Positions 1 to 5,574 of a stretch of DNA of 5,891 nucleotides are shown here, piece after piece. The notes beneath the pieces were generated by a model. The model worked only from the letters and a program-made list of their open reading frames with translations, did no database searches and was not told where the DNA came from. This DNA is from Caryophanales bacterium UBA6331. Its GTDB lineage: Bacteria; Bacillota_I; Bacilli_A; RF39; UBA660. The position numbers and the translations under genes were made by a program. The DNA lies in the NCBI GenBank assembly GCA_002438065.1, contig DJSP01000004.1:1-5891 (forward strand), read 5' to 3'. Each line of letters starts with the position of its first letter. Position 1 is the stretch's first letter.

Positions 1-24
1 ATTACTATTTTTTACTAATTTTAG

Positions 25-471
25 TTAATAATTATTAATATTATTAGCTTCTCTTAGTAATTCTCTTTCTTTAATTGCTTGTCTTTTATCATAGTTGTGT
101 TTACCTTTAGCTACGCCTAATTTTATTTTAGCTTTATTATTTTTAAAGTATAGTTCTAAAGGTACTAAGGTATAGCCTTCTTTATTAGAATATTCTTCTA
201 ATCTTTTTATTTCTTTTTTATGTAAAAGAAGTTTTCTAGTTCTTCTTTCATCTTGATTATTGTATGAACCATTATCGTATTTGGCTATAAACATATTGAT
301 AATATAGATTTCATCTTTTTTTATTTTAGCATATGAATCTTTTAAATTAGCTGAACCATTACGAACTGATTTTATTTCTGTACCTGTTAATACGATACCT
401 GCTTCTATTTCTTTTTCAATATAATAATCAAAGTACGCTTTTTTGTTTTTCATTTTTCTTTTTTTCACCAT
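25..471 (-). CDS. smpB: SsrA-binding protein SmpB
   Basis: SmpB binds tmRNA (SsrA) and carries it to the A site of ribosomes stalled on mRNAs without a stop codon, starting trans-translation. At 148 aa it has the usual family length. Family landmarks are in order: EAGIVLTGTEIKSVR (23-37), RTRKLLLHKKEI (77-88), EGYTLVPLELYFKN (98-111) and the tail block DKRQAIKER (128-136) that enters the mRNA channel. The tail after this block is short and ends in an Asn-rich stretch rather than the more usual basic helix. The start is uncertain: ATG at 471, GTG at 468 and ATG at 453 are in frame and none has a clear Shine-Dalgarno sequence, which suggests translational coupling to rnr, whose end overlaps this gene by 44 nt. 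The homologous core begins near residue 9, so all three starts keep it. The ssrA gene often lies just beyond smpB, outside this window. Confidence 0.96.
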   Translation of the reverse strand: MVKKRKMKNKKAYFDYYIEKEIEAGIVLTGTEIKSVRNGSANLKDSYAKIKKDEIYIINMFIAKYDNGSYNNQDERRTRKLLLHKKEIKRLEEYSNKEGYTLVPLELYFKNNKAKIKLGVAKGKHNYDKRQAIKERELLREANNINNY

Positions 472-2557
472 CCAGTATTATGAAGTCAATTGTTTTTGCT
501 TCTTTGCTTGCTGCAATACATTTTACTCTAACTTTATCGCCAAGTCTATAGGTTTTTTTAGTATTTTGACCAACTAGGGCAAATAATTCAGGAATATAGT
601 TAAAATAATCTCCTTCTAAGGTGTTAGTATGAACTAATCCTTCAATCATATTTGGTAACTCTACAAACATACCAAAGCTTGTTACACCACTAATTTGACC
701 TTCAAATATTTCGCCAATATGGCTTTCCATGTATTCGGCTTCTTTCATGTCGTCAACTTCGCGCTCTGCTTCAACAGCGGCTTGTTCACGTAAACTACAA
801 TTATTAGCGATATAATCTAAATTTGATTCCCAATAGTTGATAACTTGATTGTTAATATTACCATTATATAAGTATTCTCTTAATAAACGATGTACTATTA
901 AATCAGGATATCTTCTTATTGGACTAGTAAAATGGGTATAACATGAACTTCCTAAACCAAAGTGTCCAATATTATCTTTTTGATATACAGCTTTTTGCAT
1001 GCTTCTTAATAAGATGTTAGATAGAGTATCTATTTCAGGAACATCTTTTAATTGATTTAATATTTTTTGCATAGTTATTGGTTTAATATCATTAAATTTA
1101 CCAACTAATTTGTAACCCATAGAACTTACTAAATGAATAAATGAATCTATTTTTTCTTTTTTAGGTTCGCCATGGACACGATAAATAAACGGTAAATCCA
1201 TATTATAAATGTGAGTTGCAACTGTTTCGTTAGCAGCAATCATGAAATCTTCGATTAATTTTTCGCCATCTTCACGGTCATAAACTACAACATCGATACA
1301 CTTTCCATCTTTATCACATATTATTTTAGGCTCATCTAAATCAAAGTCAATATAACCTCTTTTTTCTTTATGTTTTCTTAAAATGTGTGCTAGTTCATTC
1401 ATGCCTTTTAAAGTATCAGCAAATTTAGCATATTCTGGATCAACTATATCGCGCATTAAAATATCATTAACTTTTTTATAAGTCATTTTTTTATTTGACT
1501 TAATATATGACGGGAATATATCATATTTAATAACATTACCATTAGAATCAATATCCATTACACAAGACTGAGTAAGTCTAACAACTCCTTCATTTAATGA
1601 ACAGATTCCATTTGATAAAACATGGGGAAGCATTGGAATAACTGAGTATGCTAAATATGAACTTGTTCCTCTGGTAAAAGCATCTTTATCTAAAGGGCTA
1701 TCTTTAGTTACATAATATGATACATCAGCAATATGAACACCTAAGGTATAAATTCCATCATGTTTACTGAAACTTATGGCATCATCAATATCTTTAGTAT
1801 CATCACCATCAATTGTAAAAATCATTTCATTAGTTAAGTCTTTACGACCTATTAAATCTTTTGGTTCTACTTCAGTTGGCAAATTATTAGCCATATCCAT
1901 TGCTTCTTTAGAAAATTCTTCATATATTTTATATTTATAAGCAATAGATGCAATATCTACACCTGGATCATCTTTATGACCTAGTACTTTAACTATTTTA
2001 CCAATATAATAATTCTTTTTAGTTTCTTTAACTAAATTAACAACAACTTTAGTTCCTTCTACACATCCTGATAAAGTATTAGGATCTATTTCAACAGTTA
2101 TTTTTTTCTTTTTTTCATCTAGTTCTAAGAAAGGTTTATTATTCTTTTTGAAAATAATTGTTCCAATAATATTTTTAGTATCACGTTCTAAGACGCGAAT
2201 TACTTTACCTTCTTTTTTACCATTATAAAGTATAACTTCAACTAGGACAGTATCACCATCAACAGCGTTATTTAAATTATGGTAATTAATATATAAATCA
2301 TCGCCTTCTAATAAAAGAAAACCATTTCCCATTTTATTAATACTTATTTTACCAGCTTTAACTCCTGGATTATTATCATATAAAATATATTTATCTTTTT
2401 TAGTTTTATAGATAACATATTCTTTAACTAATTCTTCTAGGGTAAGCTCTAATTCTTTTAATTCTTCAGGACTTTCTAAACCTAAAAGATCATTAATTTC
2501 TAGTAAACTTAAGGCATCATATTTACTTTTTAATTTTTTAATTATTTCTTCTTTCAT
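428..2557 (-). CDS. rnr: Ribonuclease R (3'-5' exoribonuclease, RNB family)
   Basis: RNase R is a processive, hydrolytic 3'-5' exoribonuclease that can pass through structured RNA. It degrades mRNA and rRNA and works with tmRNA-SmpB on non-stop messages. The 709 residues show the full domain order: an N-terminal winged-helix region (about 1-60), two cold-shock OB folds (about 64-120 and 128-195), the RNB catalytic domain (about 237-565) and an S1 RNA-binding domain (about 615-697, with GEIFEGQISGVTSFGMFVEL). The catalytic motif TIDGDDTKDIDD places the metal-binding aspartates at D250, D256, D258 and D259, matching D272/D278/D280/D281 of the E. coli enzyme. HFTSPIRRYPDL (542-553) is the conserved RNB signature. 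A short Lys-rich tail (698-707) follows S1. The ATG at 2557 has AGGAGA seven bases upstream. The gene overlaps smpB downstream; a terminator separates it from secG upstream. Confidence 0.98.
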   Translation of the reverse strand: MKEEIIKKLKSKYDALSLLEINDLLGLESPEELKELELTLEELVKEYVIYKTKKDKYILYDNNPGVKAGKISINKMGNGFLLLEGDDLYINYHNLNNAVDGDTVLVEVILYNGKKEGKVIRVLERDTKNIIGTIIFKKNNKPFLELDEKKKKITVEIDPNTLSGCVEGTKVVVNLVKETKKNYYIGKIVKVLGHKDDPGVDIASIAYKYKIYEEFSKEAMDMANNLPTEVEPKDLIGRKDLTNEMIFTIDGDDTKDIDDAISFSKHDGIYTLGVHIADVSYYVTKDSPLDKDAFTRGTSSYLAYSVIPMLPHVLSNGICSLNEGVVRLTQSCVMDIDSNGNVIKYDIFPSYIKSNKKMTYKKVNDILMRDIVDPEYAKFADTLKGMNELAHILRKHKEKRGYIDFDLDEPKIICDKDGKCIDVVVYDREDGEKLIEDFMIAANETVATHIYNMDLPFIYRVHGEPKKEKIDSFIHLVSSMGYKLVGKFNDIKPITMQKILNQLKDVPEIDTLSNILLRSMQKAVYQKDNIGHFGLGSSCYTHFTSPIRRYPDLIVHRLLREYLYNGNINNQVINYWESNLDYIANNCSLREQAAVEAEREVDDMKEAEYMESHIGEIFEGQISGVTSFGMFVELPNMIEGLVHTNTLEGDYFNYIPELFALVGQNTKKTYRLGDKVRVKCIAASKEAKTIDFIILDGEKKKNEKQKSVL

Positions 2558-2564
2558 AATTGTT

Positions 2565-2570
2565 TCTCCT
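2565..2570 (-). promoter_or_regulatory. Shine-Dalgarno sequence of rnr
   Basis: AGGAGA on the minus strand, seven bases before the ATG at 2557. It fixes the start of rnr. Confidence 0.85.
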
Positions 2571-2589
2571 ATTTATTCTTTATAAATAT

Positions 2590-2626
2590 ATCATAAATTT
2601 AGCAATAATAAAAGAGTACCTGTCAA
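2590..2626 (-). promoter_or_regulatory. Candidate rnr-smpB promoter overlapping the secG terminator
   Basis: A terminator lies between secG and rnr, so rnr-smpB should need its own promoter in the short gap. A perfect TTGACA (2626-2621) starts in the loop of the terminator hairpin and runs into its second arm. The base at -17 spacing is only a weak -10 (GCTAAA, 2603-2598). A better -10, TATGAT (2595-2590), lies 25 bases away, which is too far to pair with that -35. The exact promoter is therefore unresolved. It may combine TATGAT with a poor -35, or most rnr transcription may come from read-through. Confidence 0.3.
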
Positions 2627-2638
2627 ATAGGTACCCTT
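2602..2638 (-). terminator. Rho-independent terminator after secG
   Basis: On the minus strand AAGGGTACCT (2638-2629) pairs with AGGTACTCTT (2621-2612). This gives a 10-bp stem with one G-U pair and a 7-base loop, and it begins six bases after the secG stop codon. The T-rich run TTATTATT follows directly. It should separate secG transcription from rnr-smpB. Confidence 0.8.
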
Positions 2639-2643
2639 AATAA

Positions 2644-2859
2644 TTATATCATGTAAATTACAAATGATAGGACAAAGAAGGCCATACCAAGTACGAATGT
2701 GATTCGGCTTATTAGTAGTTCGGCTCCTCTTTCTTTTTGATTAGAAAATAATTCACTATTTCCACCTGTAATTATTTGACTAGCATCTGATGCTTTATTA
2801 CTTTGTAATAAGACAATTGCGATAAGTAATATTGATATAATTAATAACGCTGTTTCCAT
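2644..2859 (-). CDS. secG: Preprotein translocase subunit SecG
   Basis: SecG is the small accessory subunit of the SecYEG protein-conducting channel in the cytoplasmic membrane and helps SecA-driven export. The 71-aa protein has the family layout: a first membrane helix (about 4-18) ending in the conserved LLQ (17-19), a polar loop with GGNSELF (32-38), then R52-T54 leading into a second helix (about 54-70). The start chosen is ATG at 2859, preceded by AAGGAG with six bases between. An in-frame TTG at 2910 would add 17 residues without a ribosome binding site and would overlap the likely -35 element, so it is rejected. The protein begins METALLIIS, as SecG proteins usually do. The gene has its own promoter and terminator and is placed next to rnr-smpB, as in many Bacilli. 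Confidence 0.95.
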   Translation of the reverse strand: METALLIISILLIAIVLLQSNKASDASQIITGGNSELFSNQKERGAELLISRITFVLGMAFFVLSFVIYMI

Positions 2860-2865
2860 ATATTT

Positions 2866-2871
2866 CTCCTT
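2866..2871 (-). promoter_or_regulatory. Shine-Dalgarno sequence of secG (decides the start)
   Basis: AAGGAG on the minus strand, six bases before ATG 2859. It supports the 71-residue form of SecG over the longer TTG-initiated reading. Confidence 0.88.
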
Positions 2872-2881
2872 GTCAGTTAAT

Positions 2882-2910
2882 AATTTATCATAAATGCGGG
2901 GGTTTTTCAA
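2882..2910 (-). promoter_or_regulatory. secG promoter (-35 TTGAAA, extended -10 TAAATT)
   Basis: TTGAAA (2910-2905) and TAAATT (2887-2882) are separated by 17 bases. A TG dinucleotide sits one base before the -10 (TGATAAATT), as in extended -10 promoters. Transcription would start near 2875, leaving only a very short leader before the Shine-Dalgarno sequence. The C-rich spacer stands out in this AT-rich DNA. Confidence 0.6.
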
Positions 2911-2962
2911 GTGAATATTTGGTTTTATATTTTCTTAAAGGATATGTCTAAATTTAATTTAA

Positions 2963-3700
2963 TTATACCTGTTCGTTGTTATAGCAATTAAAATCAGCCT
3001 TTTTATTATCCTTTACTTTTGCAACTTCTTCTTCCTTAATTGTATCTTTGATTAAATCAATAGTTTTTAAAATTGTATAACCATCAATAGTATCTACTAA
3101 ATAATATAATTTATTGTTGGTATATTTAATAGTATCATCTTCATCAACGTATTCTTTTTTACTTTTTAAATAATTTAGTAATGTGTCGTTATATGTGCTA
3201 ATGTACTTAACAGTATAGGCTAACTTTGAATTTCTATAAATTTCTATATATGCACATGTACTTGCAAAACGTACTAGAACTATATTATTATTTTTAATCA
3301 TTAAATATAAACCACCATCGGTTGTTTCAGATGGAACAGTTAATAATGTATTATTAATGTTGAATTCCACCTGTGTACAACCATTTATTTCACTATATTC
3401 TTTACAATTAGCAGTATAATTTAAATTACCTTTTTTTAATTTTATTTTTTTAAAATTAGTTTCTGTATCGACATCAGCTTCAACTAAATCTCCTACACTC
3501 AAATATGTAATATCACTATCATCATTTAGGGGGAACATATTAAAATTATTAGCAAGGTTCTTTATTGTTGTAGTGGTTGTTGTTGTAGTAATTGGTTTAT
3601 TGTTATTTAACTTAGTTGTTTTATAAATTAATATTCCAATCAATATTAATAAAATAAATACTAATACAACTAAAATAATTTTGTATTTTTTATCTTTCAT
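2963..3700 (-). CDS. Membrane-anchored protein of unknown function with oligo-threonine linker
   Basis: I do not recognise this 245-aa protein. It has a short basic N-terminus (MKDKKYK), one strongly hydrophobic segment (about 8-26) and a linker with eight consecutive threonines (38-45). An extracytoplasmic-looking domain of about 195 residues follows. The topology should be N-in/C-out (inference). The domain carries four cysteines (C99, C108, C149, C239), an even number compatible with two disulfides, and no lipobox, so it is not a lipoprotein. The start chosen is ATG at 3700, because GAGGTG lies eight bases before it; an in-frame GTG at 3709 falls inside that Shine-Dalgarno sequence. The Thr run resembles the flexible stalks seen in surface proteins of AT-rich gut Firmicutes. 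It lies between fic and secG but has its own upstream region, and no clear terminator follows it. Confidence 0.75.
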   Translation of the reverse strand: MKDKKYKIILVVLVFILLILIGILIYKTTKLNNNKPITTTTTTTTIKNLANNFNMFPLNDDSDITYLSVGDLVEADVDTETNFKKIKLKKGNLNYTANCKEYSEINGCTQVEFNINNTLLTVPSETTDGGLYLMIKNNNIVLVRFASTCAYIEIYRNSKLAYTVKYISTYNDTLLNYLKSKKEYVDEDDTIKYTNNKLYYLVDTIDGYTILKTIDLIKDTIKEEEVAKVKDNKKADFNCYNNEQV

Positions 3701-3708
3701 ATCATTCA

Positions 3709-3715
3709 CACCTCT
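3709..3715 (-). promoter_or_regulatory. Shine-Dalgarno sequence of the membrane-anchored protein
   Basis: AGAGGTG on the minus strand, eight bases before ATG 3700. It favours this ATG over the GTG at 3709, which overlaps the site. Confidence 0.7.
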
Positions 3716-3737
3716 ATTTAAATTTTAAATATTAATA

Positions 3738-3777
3738 ATTTTATTTACAAGAGTTATTAAAAACAACTAGTTATTTT
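3738..3777 (-). promoter_or_regulatory. Candidate promoter with an overlapping dyad, upstream of the membrane-anchored protein
   Basis: TTGTTT (3766-3761) and TAAAAT (3743-3738) are 17 bases apart, giving a start near 3731. A second pair, TTGTAA with TAAAAT at 3727-3722, would put the transcript start right at the Shine-Dalgarno sequence. The -35 region is covered by a near-perfect dyad at 3760-3777 (AAAACAACTAGTTATTTT on the plus strand), centred on the palindrome AACTAGTT, which might be a regulator site. Very AT-rich DNA makes chance matches likely. Confidence 0.3.
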
Positions 3778-3795
3778 ACACCAATCAGACAGTAT

Positions 3796-3840
3796 ATAAA
3801 AAAGAAATATTATAAGTTTTTTGTAGCTTTAATATTTCTT
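3796..3840 (-). terminator. Rho-independent terminator after fic
   Basis: AAGAAATATTA (3840-3830) pairs perfectly with TAATATTTCTT (3812-3802) for 11 bp, extended by AAG/CTT across a one-base bulge, and is followed by a T run. It starts 33 bases after the fic stop. The stem is AT-rich but long. The sequence is nearly the same as the terminator at the end of the rpn-like gene (5523-5569), so it looks like a relic of that gene's 3' end. Confidence 0.7.
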
Positions 3841-3845
3841 CCTTT
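3796..3845 (-). repeat. Copy A of a dispersed repeat: relic of an rpn-like 3' end
   Basis: Bases 3819-3845 match 5548-5574 at 25 of 27 positions, and 3796-3811 match 5523-5538 at 16 of 16. On the minus strand the copy still reads KEEILKLQ, against KKEILKLQ at the end of the rpn-like protein. The stop codon is lost and the loop differs by small indels. It is best explained as the remaining 3' end and terminator of a second, otherwise deleted gene copy. Confidence 0.65.
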
Positions 3846-3873
3846 AATAATTTATTACACTTTATAATATGTT

Positions 3874-4929
3874 TTAGAAATTACTTAATAAATCAATTAA
3901 TCTAGTATTTTTATAAATACTTTCTCTACCTACTTTTTCAAATTCTAGAAGTCCAGCATCAACCAAACTATTTAAATATATAGCAGCAGTTTGCCTCGTA
4001 ACTCCACATCTATCTTCAATATAATTGATTCTAGTATATACTTCAAAGAATAATGAATCTAATAATTCATCAGAATATATTTTAGGTAATTTCTTCATAA
4101 ATTCTTCTTTATAAGATTCCATCTCATTTTGAATTAGTTTTATTAATTCAATAGTTTTTTTAGATGTTTCTTTTATTCCTTTTAAGATAAAAATAATCCA
4201 ATCTTCATAATTATTATTTTCTCTAAATTCAGTAAATAATTTATAATATTGGTCTTTATTTTTATTAATGTAATTACTTAAATATAATATTGGACTATCT
4301 AAAAGATTATTTAATACTAGATATAAAACATTTAATATTCTTCCAGTTCTTCCATTTCCATCATAAAATGGGTGGATAGATTCAAATTGATAATGAATTA
4401 TGGGCATTTTAATTAATGGATCAACTTCATCATCATTTTCATTAATATAATCTTCAAGATTTTTTAATAAATCTCTAATTTCTTTTTCTTCTTGTGGTGG
4501 AGTATAAATTACTTCTCCTGTTTTACTATTAATTAATTTAGTTCCAAGATTCTTTCTTATACCTGCTTTATTGTGTTCAATCATTCCTTGAAGTTCTATT
4601 AAAACATTAGTTGAAATAAATCCTTTTTCTTTAATTATTTCATATCCACGCCAAATAGCACTTCTATAATCAACAACTTCTTTAGCAGATTCATCTTTAT
4701 ATCCACTTTCAGTTAAAACTTTATAAATGCTATCATGAGTAGTAACTATATTTTCAATTTCACTACTGTCTTTGGCTTCATTTATTGTAATAGCATTTAT
4801 TAAAATATGTTGATTAGGAATTGAATTAGCAAATCCTTTTAATTCTGCAAGTGATCTAGAAGCTTCATTTAATGCTTCAAGAATTCTAGGTGTTTTTAAA
4901 TCAAAATCATTAAATGGTAATAACTTCAT
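3874..4929 (-). CDS. Class II Fic-family protein adenylyltransferase with C-terminal winged helix
   Basis: Fic enzymes transfer AMP from ATP to a hydroxyl side chain of a target protein. The 351 residues show three parts. An N-terminal Fic_N-type region (about 1-95) contains the inhibitory motif SSEIEN (S55, E59, N60), which fits [S/T]xxxE[G/N]; E59 would block productive ATP binding, making this a self-inhibited class II Fic. The Fic core (about 100-250) has the flap TGEVIYTPP (137-145) and the complete catalytic motif HPFYDGNGRTGR (186-197), with H186 as catalytic base. A C-terminal winged helix (about 290-345) has IEDRCGVTRQTAAIYLNSL (304-322) as the helix-turn-helix and a wing near 331-341. 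ATG 4929 has AGGAGA seven bases upstream. The gene stands alone with its own promoter, operator-like repeats and terminator. The target is unknown; stress control or a toxin-like role is possible. Confidence 0.92.
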   Translation of the reverse strand: MKLLPFNDFDLKTPRILEALNEASRSLAELKGFANSIPNQHILINAITINEAKDSSEIENIVTTHDSIYKVLTESGYKDESAKEVVDYRSAIWRGYEIIKEKGFISTNVLIELQGMIEHNKAGIRKNLGTKLINSKTGEVIYTPPQEEKEIRDLLKNLEDYINENDDEVDPLIKMPIIHYQFESIHPFYDGNGRTGRILNVLYLVLNNLLDSPILYLSNYINKNKDQYYKLFTEFRENNNYEDWIIFILKGIKETSKKTIELIKLIQNEMESYKEEFMKKLPKIYSDELLDSLFFEVYTRINYIEDRCGVTRQTAAIYLNSLVDAGLLEFEKVGRESIYKNTRLIDLLSNF

Positions 4930-4936
4930 ATTATCA

Positions 4937-4942
4937 TCTCCT
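4937..4942 (-). promoter_or_regulatory. Shine-Dalgarno sequence of fic
   Basis: AGGAGA on the minus strand, seven bases before ATG 4929. Confidence 0.85.
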
Positions 4943-4950
4943 CATGTATA

Positions 4951-4979
4951 ATATTACACTATTTTTTTAACATATACAA
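4951..4979 (-). promoter_or_regulatory. fic promoter
   Basis: TTGTAT (4979-4974) and TAATAT (4956-4951) are separated by exactly 17 bases. The transcript would begin near 4944, only a few bases before the Shine-Dalgarno sequence. The -35 box falls inside the inverted repeat at 4966-4992. Confidence 0.5.
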
Positions 4980-4992
4980 GAAATATGTTAAA
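4966..4992. promoter_or_regulatory. Operator-like inverted repeat over the fic -35 box
   Basis: TTTAACATAT (4966-4975) and ATATGTTAAA (4983-4992) form a perfect 10-bp inverted repeat with a 7-base spacer. It overlaps the -35 element, so a bound dimer should block RNA polymerase. Half-sites of the same type continue upstream: TTAACG at 5007-5012 and ATGTTAA at 5023-5029. The TTAAC/GTTAA cores start at 4967, 4987, 5007 and 5025, about two helical turns apart. The winged helix of the Fic protein is an obvious candidate binder (inference). Confidence 0.5.
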
Positions 4993-5054
4993 TTTTTAAT
5001 ATTTTTTTAACGTTTTATAGTTATGTTAATTTTTTTCTATATTTTTTACCATTC

Positions 5055-5231
5055 TCACAAAAAACTTATCTCTAATAGTTTTTTCTTATATACTTCAAGT
5101 GATTTTATTTTTTCATTCAGTAACATACAATGCTTAAGATAACCAGTACCAAGTTCTTGTCTTTCTTTTGACACTTCTTTAAAATAATCTATTTTACTTT
5201 CAATAAGAGGTATTTTACTTCCACTACATGA
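5055..5231 (-). pseudogene. Remnant reading frame, lysine/glutamate-rich, no start
   Basis: Fifty-eight codons are open between a TAG (5234-5232) and a TGA (5057-5055). The only ATG is internal, and no ribosome binding site precedes the frame. The translation is helical and charged (for example IESKIDYFKEVSKERQEL, then KIKSLEVYKKKLLEIS), which looks like coding sequence rather than spacer and could be the coiled-coil C-terminus of a regulator. It follows the 5236-5457 frame with a 4-base shift, so both may be pieces of one broken gene. Family not recognised. Confidence 0.3.
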
Positions 5232-5235
5232 CTAG

Positions 5236-5457
5236 CTATGAGATTCTAATGTTTAACATATGGCTTAACATAGACAGTCCTATATGAATTAAAATTGGCA
5301 TTTCTGGTAATAATTTATTATTTAAACTATTTCTTGATGAAAATACATTATTAATTCCTCCCATAAATTTTTCGGAATATAGATTGAAATTAACTTCTGT
5401 TAGTTTTATACTTTTTAGTGCTTTACTTATTTTTTTACTTAGTATAAATCTAAACAT
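5236..5457 (-). CDS. Hypothetical 73-aa reading frame, probably a gene remnant
   Basis: The frame runs from ATG 5457 to TAG 5236 and also stays open upstream to a TAG near 5506. No Shine-Dalgarno sequence precedes the ATG: the 24 bases before it hold a single G. The product has a basic N-terminus (MFRFILSKKISKALKS) and a hydrophobic stretch near the end (about 53-69) that is too short and mixed to call a membrane helix. I see no family motif. Two stop codons directly follow, then the charged remnant at 5055-5231 in another frame. A decayed gene seems more likely than an expressed small protein. Confidence 0.25.
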   Translation of the reverse strand: MFRFILSKKISKALKSIKLTEVNFNLYSEKFMGGINNVFSSRNSLNNKLLPEMPILIHIGLSMLSHMLNIRIS

Positions 5458-5520
5458 ATAATTTATATTTTTAATTTGTACACTTGCTTGACACTATTTC
5501 AGCTTTTTAAAAATTGGAGA

Positions 5521-5569
5521 AAATAAAAAAGAAATATTTTTTAGTTATTTTGTAACTTTAATATTTCTT
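5521..5569 (-). terminator. Rho-independent terminator embedded in the 3' end of the rpn-like gene
   Basis: AAGAAATATT (5569-5560) pairs with AATATTTCTT (5538-5529), and an inner AGTTA/TAACT stem lies at 5557-5553 and 5547-5543. The run TTTTTTATTT follows. The first arm encodes the last residues (KEILKL) and the stop codon (5543-5541) lies inside the hairpin, so the coding end and the terminator share bases. Confidence 0.7.
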
Positions 5570-5574
5570 TCTTT
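5523..5574 (-). repeat. Copy B of the dispersed repeat (intact rpn-like 3' end)
   Basis: This partner of 3796-3845 is the version still attached to an open coding frame and is therefore probably closer to the ancestral form. Matches are 25 of 27 (5548-5574) and 16 of 16 (5523-5538). Confidence 0.65.

Noticed and set aside
1..24. Possible terminator after smpB (ACTAAAATTAGT followed by an A-rich run)
   Set aside because: The palindrome leaves a loop of only two bases and no T run follows. The window ends before more can be seen.
2860..2910. SecG with 17 extra N-terminal residues from a TTG start at 2910
   Set aside because: There is no ribosome binding site before the TTG, the TTG is part of the likely -35 box, and ATG 2859 has AAGGAG at ideal spacing and gives the normal family length.
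2911..2962. Terminator after the membrane-anchored protein gene
   Set aside because: Only weak, short AT pairings such as CTTTAAG are present, with no stable hairpin plus T run.
3566..3589. TTG/TGT-rich run as a phase-variable simple repeat
   Set aside because: The eight Thr codons are a mixture of ACA, ACT and ACC, so it is not a pure nucleotide repeat; in-frame unit changes would not switch the gene off.
3701..3709. GTG start at 3709 for the membrane-anchored protein
   Set aside because: The GTG lies inside the AGAGGTG that serves as the Shine-Dalgarno sequence for ATG 3700.
5488..5493. Plus-strand TTGACA as a promoter reading rightward
   Set aside because: No acceptable -10 lies 15-19 bases downstream, and no plus-strand gene follows.
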